Positions 19,995 through 31,900 of a stretch of 41,711 bases of DNA are shown here, piece after piece. Source of the stretch: Dichomitus squalens LYAD-421 SS1. Taxonomy: Eukaryota; Basidiomycota; Agaricomycetes; Polyporales; Polyporaceae. Both the position numbers and the translations under genes were made by a program. Location of the stretch: assembly GCF_000275845.1 (NCBI RefSeq), contig NW_006766918.1, positions 269,077 through 310,787 of the forward strand. Reading direction: 5' to 3'. Below the pieces are notes generated by a model. That model did no database searches. It was not told the origin of the DNA and was given only the letters and a program-made list of their open reading frames with translations. The first letter of the stretch is position 1; each line of letters opens with the position of its first letter.

Positions 19995-22084
19995 TCGTCC
20001 CTCCGATACTGCCGTTTCTCCTTCCCTTCGCGCTTACGCGGGCCGATCCCGTCAATGTCACTCTGGACGATGCTTCCTCGTCGATCGTGTACTCTCCGGC
20101 CTCTGCGTGGCACGAGTCGTCTGTGCCGTGCTCCACTTGTCTTGCCCCCAGCCCGTCGATCGCTTTTCAAGGCACCTGGCACGACGGGACCCACATCATA
20201 CCCACCGAGGACACAGACGATTCCCCGAACAACGCCAACAATGTAGTACAGCCTACACCAACACCCTCGAACGCACCAGGAGGCGATGGAGATATGGGAG
20301 ATGGCAAGAAGGGCGATACGGACGATGGCAAGGACGGAGACGATGTCGATGCGAAGGATAAGGACGGCGGCGGAGATAGTGACAAAGGGAAGGGCAAGAA
20401 AGGTGCTGACGATGGAAAGCGGAGGCGGAGGCATGACTCGGCGGGATCCCACTTGCTTCGACGACAGAATGCTGCTAATGATGCATCGTCCAATCCGTTT
20501 TTCACTCCCAACTTCGATAGTGATGATGCCGGATTTGTGGACAATCCTGTCTCGGCTCAACTTAACTTCACCGGTACGTGCACCGTGTTCCTTGCAGATC
20601 ACGACTGTCAACTAGTGTTTGCGTCATCGTATCATGCTAAGCTAACGACGGCTCACAGGGTCTGCGATATACGTCTACGCCCTCATCCCGCTCGGGCTCG
20701 CCCAAGGCAACTCAACGCCGACGTTCATGAATCTCACGTTCCTCCTGGACTCGCACCCAGCTGGGACCTACCAGCATACTGGTACGGCGTCGGCATCCGG
20801 ATTCTTACCATCGCAGCCGATATTCGGGCAAACCGGTTTAGCCGAGGCGCCTCATAACCTAACGATCCAAATCGGGCCAGACTCTGTCCTACTGCTCGAT
20901 TACATCGTTTATACGAAAGAAGAGCTCGGGGACGGGACAGACACTACGAGCGCGGCAGCCTTTTCTACGTCAAGCAGTGCCCCTGGGGTACAAGAAACGG
21001 GTTCAGGTACTGGGAGTTCAGCGCCAAGCGTTGGTCCCGGGACTTCAAAGTTGTGCGTATAATTCCCGCTTATATTTCGGGACGCTGCTATTCACTCACG
21101 AACCGAATTATCCTATTCGCTGGCGGGTTCTAATATCTCACTGGTTCTTGGTTCGCTCCTTCGTTATGTACTCCACTGCCTGAACTTGCCTCACCCTCTT
21201 CTTACTCTCCCGTCCGCCCACTACCACGCCGTCGCTACCCCTCCCCCGCCGCAATGTCCTCCAGACCTGCCAGCCAGCAAAAATCACATAATATTGCGAC
21301 CTTCGCAGGTGCAGTCGGCGGCAGCGTCGGTCTCCTCGCCGTTCTCGCATTATCGTTGGCCATCAGTATCTACAGGCGAAGAGTGCGCGCGCGACGTCGC
21401 GACAGGCGTCTTCGGCGGGCACGAAACCACTCTGATCCCAATTTCGATGGCGAGTCTTTCCACACCGACGCCTCCGAGGATAGTCCGCCCATGCAGGGTC
21501 CTACACCGTTCATTCCTCGATACTTCCCTGGCACCGTTATCCCTACTCGTCCGCCACCTTATTCTCCATCTGCCGATGTGACAACGGCATTGCTATCGTC
21601 GACAACCCCTGCGTGGAGTCCTGTGCAAAGCCCGTCGCCAGGGGAGGACAGGTCGTACGCCGATCGACCACCACCAACACCACCTCCTCTGTCGGACGAA
21701 GACGTGGACGACTTCTTCGCCCCGCCATCGTTCGCTGCCGCCATATCCTCTCCAATACCTGCGATCCTTGCAGGTTACTCGCCAGTACCTACATCGGTAC
21801 CCGTGAGCACGTCGCCAGTCCCACGGCATACGAATGGGTCGGGTTCCAGAGGGGTGTACGCTACAGACCCACCGCCGACGCGTTCGCGCGCCAGCTCCGA
21901 TGCGGGGTCGCTACATAGCGGCTACTCCGACCGGCCACCATCGTTCGCTTCGCAGGCGCCGCCCTTGATACCCCTGCCCGCGCAGAACGACGGCGATGCG
22001 GAAGAGATCACAGTAGGGGAGGAGACCCGACAGCGGATATCTGATGGAGATCGCGCCTCCGTACGGTCTACGCGGTCTCAATGA
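19978..22084 (+). CDS. Single-pass membrane protein, jelly-roll-like ectodomain, PPPY tail
   Basis: Exons 19988-20573, 20659-21052 and 21265-22084 join in phase to about 600 residues; introns are 85 and 212 bp. The N-terminus is a signal-peptide-like hydrophobic run (ILPFLLPFALTRA), then PVNVTLDDASSSIVYSP and CSTC. A charged linker rich in Gly, Asp and Lys (20281-20416) ends in KRRRR. Next come NFTGSAIYVYALIPL and NLTFLLDSHPAG, then DSVLLLDYIVYT, a Ser/Gly/Thr-rich stalk, a membrane helix (VGGSVGLLAVLALSLAISIY) and an RRRVRARRR stop-transfer block. The cytoplasmic tail carries RPPPYSPSAD and RPPPTPPPLSDED. This layout recurs in many agaricomycete surface proteins of unknown role. The ectodomain segments are predicted beta strands, inferred as a jelly-roll fold. 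The start is unresolved: the ATG at 19978 needs one base discounted near 19987 to enter the signal-peptide frame, or the start lies in a missed upstream exon. Confidence 0.75.
20417..20467 (+). other. Candidate Kex2-type cleavage region in the ectodomain
   Basis: The segment encodes KRRRRHDS and, a few residues later, LLRRQ. These basic sites lie on the lumenal side of the membrane protein, at the end of its charged linker. Kex2-like Golgi proteases cut after KR or RR, so processing is possible. The motifs are seen; cleavage is inferred. Confidence 0.4.
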
Positions 22085-24516
22085 TGCATCACTCGTACAT
22101 TACACGCACACACTATTGGTGAGTCTTCGCTCATTGGTGTTCGTACCCCTTTACGGCGTCATCGCCGTCCCCGGCACAGAGGCTGCCACGCTCTGGTGTG
22201 TTCGTGTGCTCGTGCGCTCCGAACACGTTGGTGCCTTGTCCCGTGGACAGCGATCCGGCGCGTCGGGCCAGCACCGACGCACGCCTGTATTTATGCCCCA
22301 GCGTCCGGTGTAGCGCAGCGGCGCGAGGCATAGGGGCGTGGAGGAGCGTGGAAGCGCTTACCCCAGAGTCGGGCTTAGTTTCCCACTATTGGCGCTCTCC
22401 GTTCCCTGCTCGCGCAGCGCGTTCCCAACGACTGCCCTGCCTCCGCTCTTGCGCCTTCCCACGGCGGATCCGGTGTGGTTTGTGCGCTCACACGAGGGGG
22501 CAGCCTGTCCCTGCTTGCTCTCAGACTGTCTAACGGACCTTGCTGACTTCCGACGTTCCTGAATTGCAGATCCGCTACATTGACTGGACCGCGTGAGGCG
22601 CCGCAGGACTAGCCGCTCTGAGTCTGGGGCCAGGTACGGACGGTGTTCACGAACTACTGCGCGCGACATTCAACGCACGACTCGCGAAGCCCGTGCTCTG
22701 AACTTCGTCGGTCGTCCTGTCGAGCGTCGATGCCCCGCACGAGTCATACCTCACATTTACGACAGATGTACCTTACTAGAGCTCGCATTGCTATTGTCGC
22801 ATCTCAATTACCTCCGATTAGCATGGCTTGTGTGTATGTAACATATTTCTATGGTACACCGTGGGTCAGCACGTGGGCGGCATGGGACTGCATATGGGAT
22901 GTCCGGTATGACCGAGCCTCGCTGCGGGCATTCGAACCCACAAAGGGAACGCTGTATCATGTTCGTCATAAGTGGTACTTCGGGCCTCGGAATACAGATC
23001 GGCGACTGTACATTGCTATTGAGCATCATGTCACTCGTTTGGAGCGGTACGCCGTGCCTCAGCATCCGTATAGAAGTGTTTGCTCAGGTCGATGGCGTAC
23101 GATGGCATCCGACGCTCTTACTCAACACGCATCATGGAGGCATGAGCTTGACACTCCGAAACATCCTACGCGACCTCACGTTGAGGGGAGATGCCGGTAT
23201 GCCGGAACGTATGGCCAGCGAGGACGGAAATCACGGAGTGCCTATACAGGTATTCGTCGGCTCCGCCTGGGGCTGTAGTGCACTCTGTCACAAATTAAAG
23301 GCCATCACAAGGGAGGTAGTACGGTGCGCGGACGGGCCGCACCCGCAGACATGTGAGTATGCTTCTTCTGGATTCGTATGCCTCCCCGGCGAACCCTGGG
23401 TCATGCCCGACTGTCGGCAGCACTGATAGAAGCAGTATGAGAGATTTATTGCTTCCAGGAGAAGTTATACGGACAGTAGGCACAGGACGGCTGCCGAATG
23501 CTCTAGTCATCAGCCAATTCGAAGCCTTCCGCGGATAAATCTAGGGTCATATCCGGTTAACGACTTCGTCGTACAACCAAGAAGTGTATTGGAACCGCGT
23601 AAGGATGATGTGTTTAGGAAGATAAACGTGTAGCATACCTCTTCAATCCTTCAGGTGAACAATGCCAAGAGTGAACGTGGTTGATCTTCGACGACTTCTC
23701 GGTTACATGCTCTTGAGCTCCACTGCATGTATGAGCGGTGCCTACTTCTCGAACACAGAAATATTCATCATCCTATGATTGCATCGAACGTCTGTCCGCC
23801 TGAATTTCGGCACTTGGTGTCCAAACGGCGGACTACGAAAATGACACAGCAGGCAGACCGCGGAGGAAAGGAAGAGTATGGATGTCAGGTGCATGCTAAC
23901 TTCCTGACAGTCCTTACAACTCATGCGCGTCGGAGTAGTGAAATTTGCTTAGGTAGTCGAAAGAAGGGGTTTTCTCGCGATGAGCAAGGCCTTTGTTTCA
24001 AGTTGTGGGTCGCTTCGAGTCGCTTGTTCCGCTCCATCGGCCCGGGCGTGAGAAGGGCGTTGAATAGCCACGAGGCACTCGGCACGTTCGGCTCTACACA
24101 TGGGCGCTCAGAGATATTCATACTACTACGTCTACATGTTGTCCCGGAACTCCACTGTGATCCTGGACGTCAACCCGGCCTCTTGGGGATTCCACGAGAA
24201 CATTACCTCCAGTGAGGTGGGAAGACTGAACAACTAGAGGATTGGACCTGACTGAATCCTGCGTCCTGCCGAGTCCCAGGACCAACAGGTTTCCCGTTGC
24301 CGCCCTACATCCTACAGAAGATCATCTTGCCATCGCGAGCACTATCTAGGGAAAACTGTCTTCCAGCAGGAAACTTGCGACACCACCTTCCTCATACAGA
24401 GTCACCACTGAGAGAAGAGCTCTTCGAACCATTGGAATTCCGTAAGTTTTTCGCGGTGCTTGTTGCCAAATGACTACTGTTTCACACGAGTAATGTCGCG
24501 TGCCACCACAGGAAGC
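22085..24516. other. Gene-poor region upstream of VPS36
   Basis: Two overlapping plus frames (22643-23278, 211 codons; 22851-23426, 191 codons from ATG) share the same bases and neither has a recognisable motif, so at least one is chance. Between about 22568 and 22780 one plus frame reads RYIDWTA, GVHELLRATFNARLAKPVL and SSVDAPHESYLTFTTDVP, interrupted by two stops, as in a decayed gene. The remainder to 24516 shows nothing convincing; VPS36 promoter elements must lie at its right end, but no TATA box was found. Confidence 0.35.
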
Positions 24517-27046
24517 ATGCCTCTCAAGCGATACACTACGTCTGTAGACGGAACGATTCCAGTCCCTGCTCTACTCTACGAAGACGAGGCTTTGTTGACG
24601 TCTCAAGACAACGTCGGAATTTATGACGGGTATGTATCTGATAGATCACATCGCGCTGGTCGATTGCGATAATCTGCAGCATCTCATAGTTCTTACCTGG
24701 CAGTCAGCAGAAGGCACCTCATCATCAAGCTGGTACAATATACGCAACTACCCATCGCTTGTTCTACATCGATGTAGCCCACCCACTCTCCCGGTCGTTC
24801 TCCCTTGATCTAGCCCACGTAGCGCGAACAGAGCACTATGCCGGCTTGTTCACCAGCTCGCCCAAGGTGACCCTTTACTTGCACCCGCTACCTCCTAAAC
24901 CAGAGGCACCTACCCAGATAGGACTGGTTGACCAACCTCCATCATCGCTAGCCCCTGATGGACTCCAGTTCTGGGAATGCGAAGTCTGCAGCAATCGTAA
25001 CCCTATCGGGCTCACGTCCTCGGCGTCCATGGTCTGCGCACTGTGTGGCGTACCAAGGTCCTCCGTGAAAGCATCTATAGACATGCCTTCAAGGCGAGCG
25101 CCTCTGGTCTCGCACTCGCTGTCGACCTCCCTCCCATCCTCCTCGCTCAACCTCTCTGCATCTCTCGGCCTCGGCAAGCTTAGTCTATCGAACTCTGCAG
25201 CACCTTCGCCACCAGCCGCTTCACACAGCTCTTCAGATGAGGTTGCGTGTTCTGCATGCACCTTCCTCAATAGTCCTCTTCTCCGAGAGTGTGAGATATG
25301 CGGCACTCCTCTACCGCGCAAGCCCACCTTGTCGTTCTCCTCAGAACCTCATCCACCAGCCAAATCCGCACCAGCGTCGCGCTCCGCTACTCCAGCCCCT
25401 GTCGATGAGGACTCGGATGAAGACACCGACTCGCCTGAGAAGCGGATGATTAGGCTGAGTTTCCGGAAGGGAGGCGACAAGCCGTTTTACAGCGTGTTGA
25501 GGAGAAGTCTCCTCGGCAAGGCGTGGGAGGTAAGCATGTTCGAGGCTCACTGTGACCCAATAGTCACCGCCTTTGCTCGGCACAGAGCAAACAGGTTGCC
25601 AAACCTCTGGCGTCGGCATCCAGGGGAATCGGAATCAGTATGTCCACTGGAATGACAAGTCTCAGCTAGTTGACTTGTCCTTACTCCATCCCTTTCTTTC
25701 AGGCGGCATCCTTCGGACCGTAGAGACTACCGCCTACGCCTCCCAAACCAACATGGAAGACGCCCTGGCCGACCTCGAGGCGCTCATGATCAAATGGAAA
25801 GACATGGTCAAGCTCGCCCAAGACCTGAATGAGCGGCTCACCGCCGCATCTACCGTGGCCCAGCCGCTGGTAACTCCAGGCATCGGTCTGCCCTCCTCTC
25901 CGTCCGCATCCGGCCTTAGTGCTGCCGCCCCCGGAGCTGCGAGCAGGCAAGTAGTGGAGCCTGAGGAGGCGACCTTCATCCGGTCGTCGCTCGCGCAGCT
26001 CGGGCTGCAGATGGCGAACGCACCCGTAACACAGGACATGGTTCATGACGAGCGCAAATGGTACGAGGAACTTGCGAAAGAGCTCGCTGGTATCCTAGAG
26101 GGTACGGGGAAAGGTGGAGAGGGCATGATGCGGAAGCGCGGGATCATCGCCCTCGACGAAGTGTGGGGTGGCTGGAACCGCGCCCGAGGAGTTGGTGAGT
26201 GCACGTCTCCATTTGCCTACATCTCTGGAACTCTGTCCCTCTGGGCTTGCTTCACGTCCCGGCCCTACCCTTGACGTACGTCGGTCAGGGTGTTGGCGTT
26301 CGCAGCTGCGTGCCGGCTTCTTTCGATTGTTTCTGTCGCCTTCCCTTTAACTTCTGACCTTTCTGGTTTTGCCGTGATGTTCTCGGAGACGGGACTGTCC
26401 CAGGTCATCACGGCACTAACTCAGTGATTCGTTGCAGCGTTGATACCGCCGGCGACGTTCCTACAAGTCCTCCCGCATCTGCCCAACTTCACGCTTCCTC
26501 CAATCCGCATGCGTACCTTCGCGGCGTCCGGTCTCTCAGTACTCCACACTCCTCCGTACGGAAGCGCAACGTTCGCCTCCAGACTGGTTGGTGTGCTAAC
26601 CCTCGGTGCGTGCATCCGGCGACATCTTCGCCTCCTTATGCTAACCGCCCGCTTATCAAATCCCGGATCTGTCATGATTAACCATTGCCAACCCACGTCG
26701 CTCGGCTACACGCCGCCTCCTCATCGGCATCCCTCCATGTTCGCCGGCGGTACCTGCGCTATCCCGCCTTGGCATTGCCTGCTTGCCGATTACAGTGGGT
26801 CCGCGGACCACGATCGAGATCGCACAGGAAGAAGATCTCCCCATTGGACTAACTCAGGAGATGCTCGACGAGGTCGAGATGGACGGTGAGACTTGCAGGG
26901 ACGACGGCGGTTCCGGCGTCGCGCTCTTCGCTTCCCGGACCGGGAGCGCGAGCACATCTGCGGACGCATGGGCGGCGAATGGAGGCGGTGAGGTGCGCTA
27001 TTGGATCAACATATTCCGGGGTTACGTGTGGGACGGGCAGGAGTAA
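24517..27046 (+). CDS. VPS36: ESCRT-II subunit Vps36
   Basis: Predicted 633-aa Vps36, which recruits ESCRT-II to endosomes through phosphoinositide and ubiquitin binding during multivesicular-body sorting. Exons 24517-24629, 24704-25529, 25586-25637, 25703-26194, 26438-26605 and 26796-27046 are in phase throughout. The start MPLKRYTTSVDGTIPVPALL is the conserved fungal beginning. The GLUE domain opens with GIYDGQQKAPHHQAGTIYAT and HRLFYIDVAHP and is interrupted by two NZF fingers: residues ~127-160 (FWECEVC...CALCG) and ~218-245 (CSACTFLNSPLLRECEICG). It closes with IRLSFRKGGDKPFYSVLRR (~286-313). The C-terminal EAP30-type winged-helix part includes SQTNMEDALADLEALM, GIIALDEVWGGWNRARG, ALIPPATFLQVLPHL and TTIEIAQEEDLPIGLTQEML, ending YVWDGQE. 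The length exceeds animal homologues because of the inserted fingers and Ser/Pro-rich linkers, as in other fungi. It appears intact. Confidence 0.93.
26370..26415 (+). repeat. Nested hairpin in VPS36 intron 4
   Basis: TGCCGTGATG (26370-26379) and CATCACGGCA (26406-26415) are perfectly complementary. Inside them GGGAC and GTCCC (26391-26401) form a second, one-base-loop inverted repeat. The structure ends just before a CTAAC branch-site candidate (26416-26420) and about 20 nt before the acceptor. Confidence 0.55.
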
Positions 27047-28936
27047 CCTTGCGCCGGGGACACTCCGACATCGGGCCAGTCGATGTGGTTACCAGGCGTA
27101 GGCTTAGATCGAGCACACTTCGGCGTGGCGTGTGCAATGCCTGTATGTCCGGGGCAGTGTCGAGTTGATGTTCGACATATGCCTATCACGAGAGGGGCAC
27201 CGCGAATCCGAGGTACAAGCGGACATACTGCACCCGCAACGTCGGCAATTGTCGCCGTCAACCGGACTCAAGCTCGCAATGCCTATCTGGTCGCCATACT
27301 TCGCTATGCTCCCGCTCGCCGTCCGTTCTCTACAGCCACCATGAAATTGTACCTGATTCCTGCTCACTTCTCACACGACTTCCGACGGTCGGACTCTGGG
27401 AACGCCCATCTAAATGCCACGACTTATACGGAGGTCCCTCCTCCGGCCTCGGCATTCACTTCGAGGTTAGCACCTATAGACGCTACCTGTACTGCCTATC
27501 TCCAACGATCGCAACCGATAGACATATAATCTCAATCTTGCCACGCCACTGCGACCCTGAACATCGACCGTCCGCAGGCCTTCGTGGCCCATTCTCTTCC
27601 AACGCGCGCTCCGAGTGCGAGCCCGACGGCGTCAGTCCTACGGGTACTGCCTACCAATCAAAGGGTCATCCTATCCGATGGCTTGGCCACGAGGCTAGCA
27701 CGAGTGACCGTGACAGTTCCTGAGATTCATTGCCGATGCTGGCGTTGAGTACGGAGAAGAGGAGGCACCCGGCCGCCCAACGCGAACGGGCAACTCCTGG
27801 AGCTCGCCACATACCCCGGCACGGATCGTAGATGAGGACAAGTTTGGACATATAGCTCTTTTGCGCCCATACTACGACAACCGGCCTCCGCGGGGGCTTT
27901 CTATGATGTTGTTTGGCCGCCGACGCATACATGCGGGGAAGGATTGCGTCGATGCTGCCACACACCATAGCCAAACCAGCGACGGTCTGATGACCATAAA
28001 AATATCATGACATTGCGGGGAACGATTACGATATTAGGGGTGCCGTCCGACATAAAATTACGTATATACTCGTGAATGAAGTGAGACCGAGAGCGCGAAG
28101 TGATTGCGATGGAGAAATAAAGAATCGTGACGATTGCGCGGGGAGGGCCCCGGGAGACTTAGGGTACTAGTAGGCTATAACGACACACGTGGATATACAA
28201 AAGGCGAGCTAGGCTAATACGAAGAAAGCGCGATGCACCGAAACGCGTCTAGCGCTGATAATTGAGTGGAAAGTAGGAGTAAGTAAAACGAGCGACGTCG
28301 TACAGACGACCATGCCCGATATGTGACCATCAGGGGATCCGCTTGGGACGGGACCATGGAGATACGCCGGTGGCGGGCGGACCCTATGGATCCAAGACAA
28401 GCCTGCGCGCATCGGCACAGCCCATCGCAGATCAGCCGAACGAAGGGGGTCATGGGAACAATGGGGCACGAGTCGATACGACGGAGGAGGAATGAAAGGG
28501 GAATGGAGGAGAACGAATGAGGAGAAGACGAAGCTAGATCGATGATGCAGGGCGAGGACGTTAACGATAGCAAGCACTAGTGTGGTGATGAGTGATGGAT
28601 GGACGGATGGATGGATGACGAAGAGAGGAGCAATACGGCGTGTCATTTTGATACAGCAAGGCCAAGTCCGCTTAGGGTAGTGGTTATGCTAGGCGTGCAG
28701 ACAGCGGTGAACATATCTGATAGCGGAACTTGCGACAAAGTAAAGAACAGGAGAACAGAAGACAATGCGGGACTTAGATATTAGATTGATATAAACTTCC
28801 GATTCTGTAGGCGTGACCGATGTGCGGTGTGCGTCGTCGTGGTGTGTTCCGGGACGTATTACGTGTGTGCTATATAGTATCCGGGTCCGAGTCGAGGAAG
28901 ATGTCGAAGTCGATTGTGTTGATAGGATTCAGGGAT
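27047..28936. other. Region between VPS36 and STE12 3' ends
   Basis: Convergent intergenic space. Open frames at 27083-27529 (plus) and 27666-27974 (minus) have no recognised motif. A plus AATAAA occurs at about 28116, rather far from VPS36. A GGAT-type simple repeat lies at 28596-28617. The last part should hold the STE12 3' untranslated region. No RNA gene was found. Confidence 0.4.
28596..28617. repeat. Short (TGGA)n simple repeat
   Basis: Four to five imperfect TGGA units downstream of STE12. Related GGAT units recur inside STE12 intron 2 near 31672. It is a microsatellite with no implied function. Confidence 0.6.
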
Positions 28937-31900
28937 TCAGAGAGAGTGATGTGGGTGCGGATAGTACCCCTGCGCGTACTGGACAGCCTGCGCGCCCGCC
29001 AGTCCAACCGCGTACATGCCGTCCGCCGATTGCTGCTGTTGCTGTTGTTGGGGATGATGCTGTCCGAGGTCCATCTCGTACGTCTCCGCCGGTACCGCTG
29101 GGCCATTACCATACTGCATCGGCGAGTCCGTGCGGTACATACCCTGGAACGGCTGAGCCTGGGCTTGCGACGAGCCATACGCCATCGCCGACGCATCCGC
29201 GTCTACCTGATGCACGCCCTGGACGGCCTCCAAGCTGAGCATCTGCCGCATCTGCTCCTGCAGCTGCCCGCTCGAGCTCGAGCGTGAGTGGTGCCTGCTG
29301 GGCGGCTGCGAGTCGTAGCCCCCCAGCGGCACCGTGTACGCCATCGGGCTCGACTGCGCCGAGTGCGAGACGTGGTGGCCCGGGACGACGTACGGGTGGT
29401 ACGACCTGCTGCCGCTGCCCCCGCTCGCCTGGCTCGACTCGGACAGCGCGGCAGAGTACGGCCGCCGGATGCTCTCGCCGACGCCGAACTTGGCGATCGA
29501 CGGCGTCGCGCTCCTGTGCCGCCTGATCGGGCCAGGGCCGTTGTGGAGCGCGAGCTCGGGAGGGTAGAGCGCACCATGGTCGAACGAGAGCTTGTGGCTG
29601 GGGGCCGAAATGGACGTGACGTTGTACTCGCCCAGCGCGCTCGCGTGCGTGTGGTACGACGCGTCGAGCCGCTGTTGGTGGTGCTGGGGGAGCGTCAGGG
29701 CCGAGCTGCTTGCGACGCCCGTGGCCGTGAACGCCGTAGAGGAGGGGCTCGGCTGCTGCGAGCGCGGGATCGTCGCCCATTGCGCGTCAGGCGAGTTGTT
29801 CGTCGTCGACGCCGTCATGTACGGGCTCGGCTCGGGGGACGTGCGGAGGACCTGGCCGGTTGCGTCGTACGAGGGCTGAGGCTGCGCCTGCGCCTGCTCG
29901 AAGAACATCTCCGGCTGCTGCTGCTGCTCAGCGACGGCAGCGGCCGCAGCAGCCATTGTGGGCGCGATGGCGCCTGTGGTCGTCACGAGGCCCTCCTCGT
30001 CGCCCGGGACCTCGTGCACCTGGCCCTGCACCTCGACCTCGCACATCTGCACGCTCGTAATCCCCCGCGCGCCCGAGAGGTACTCCAGCTGGCCCTCAAT
30101 GTCGTCCACCTCGATCTCGTCCGCCTCCTCCGGCTCTCCCTCGCCCACGAGCCCCGACGCGCCCACCGCGACCGCGGCCGCGCGCCGATCGTGCGTGCGC
30201 ACGTGCTGCGCGAGGTTGTCCGAGCGCGAGAACCGCTTCCGGCACCGGTCGCACTCGAAGGGCCGCTCGAGCGTGTGCGTCCGGAGGTGGCGCTTGAGGT
30301 GCTCCATCCGCTTGAACATCCGCCCGCACGAGAACAGCGGGCAGACGAACGCCTTCGTCCGCAGGGCCCCGGCGAGCATGCTGCCGCTCGCGTCCGCGCC
30401 CGCCCAGCCCGTGGTGATCGCCTGCGGGACGCCCGCGACGGCGTAGGAGTCTGTATCGGAGCGCAGGGGGTGCGCGTGCATAACTGTAGCGTACTCGGGG
30501 ATCGGGTACGTGTGTCTTTGCTCGAGTTGTGGCCGGGGACCGGGCATGTGCGGCTGCTGCTGCTGGCCGAACTGCTGCTGGTCGTAGCCCGAGAGCTGCG
30601 TCATGTTGTCGTACAATCCACTGCCGTCCTGCTGCTGCTGCTGTTGCTGTTGTTGTTGTTGTGACATATCACCAGCAGCAGAGAAGGCCAGCTTCGCCGC
30701 TGCCGCCGCGTTCGCACCGTTGACCGGGACGGGTACGCCGCCGGCGACCCCGGGCCCGGAGAGCCCGCTCAAGTATGGAATCTTGCCCTGTGCGCCTCCC
30801 GCGGCGAGCTCGATCGCCTGCTGTTCCAGCGCGCGCCGTTGCCTCTCCTTCTGCGTGATGAGCACATCGGGGTTGCTCGCGACGAAGTCGCCCCGTGCCT
30901 GTGCCCTGAACATGTCCTCCGCGCTCAGCCGCATCGTCTCGCGCCCGAACCTGTCCAGGTGCGGCTCGCGGTACTGCTGCTGTTGGTGTGCGTGTGCGTG
31001 GGGATGCGGCCAGCCGTATTCGCCATCGGGGTGGCCGGGCATGCCGTGGTGGCCTATCGCGGACGGATGGTGGGGGAAGTGGTTGTCGCCCACGCCCGGG
31101 GACTTGCGCGCCTTCTGCACCTTCTTGCGCCGCTGCTTGTACGTCGGCGAGCCCTCGAAGAGCGAGAACATCGAGAAGAACGGCGAGTGCGTGTTCTTTG
31201 GTGCCGGCCTGGGGCTCTTCTTGTTCGCCTTTACGCTTGCACTATCCTCGCCCTGCGACTCGTCCGCCTCGGACGCCGACGACTGCCCGGCATCGGACTG
31301 CCTGTCGCTGTCAGCGACGCTGCCGTTCTCAGATGCCTCGTCCGCGCGCCGGACCGCGGCCTCGAGCTCGCCCTCACCCTCTCGGCTGCCGGACGCCTTG
31401 GCGAATTGCTCATAGAGCGAGCGCTTAGGGTCATAGGTGAACGAGAGCGCAGGCTCGCCCGTGACGACGGTCGTTGGCTCGAGGCCCATCTTCTCGCGCT
31501 TGAGGTCGCGCTCGAGCGCGTCGAGGAAAAGCCGGTCATGTGGCACAGAGAACCTGTAAGGGGGTAAGAGGAATCGTGAGTAAGGATGTGCCGGTATGCC
31601 GATAGGAGCGGAGCGGAGGTGGAATCGGGAGCAATGTGCCGAACGGGGTATGATTTCTGTATAGCATCACCAGGATGGATGGGTGGATGTACGGCGAATG
31701 AATGGCGATAGTGGCACCAGGATGCTGTACCTGACCTCCGGGCAAACGGAAAAGAGGAACGAGGCCGAAGATGGGAGGAGGAGGCGTGATCGCAGAGCAG
31801 GATGGACCACTCACCAGTAGAACACCTTCTGCTTCTTCTGCGTGCGAATGCACTGGTACTTGAACAACAGATCAAGGAAAGGCGACTGTCAGCGCAACGG

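Noticed and set aside
22643..23426. Two overlapping plus frames of 211 and 191 codons
   Set aside because: They occupy the same bases in different frames, neither has a recognisable domain, and no splice chain supports either.
29288..30664. A 458-codon plus frame antisense to STE12
   Set aside because: It mirrors the G+C-rich third positions and Gln/Arg-rich codons of STE12. The product is Arg/Leu/Val-rich without motifs; the STE12 frame is certain.
30603..31567. Other long plus frames opposite STE12 exon 3
   Set aside because: These are shadows of the codon bias of STE12, in overlapping frames with no recognisable features.
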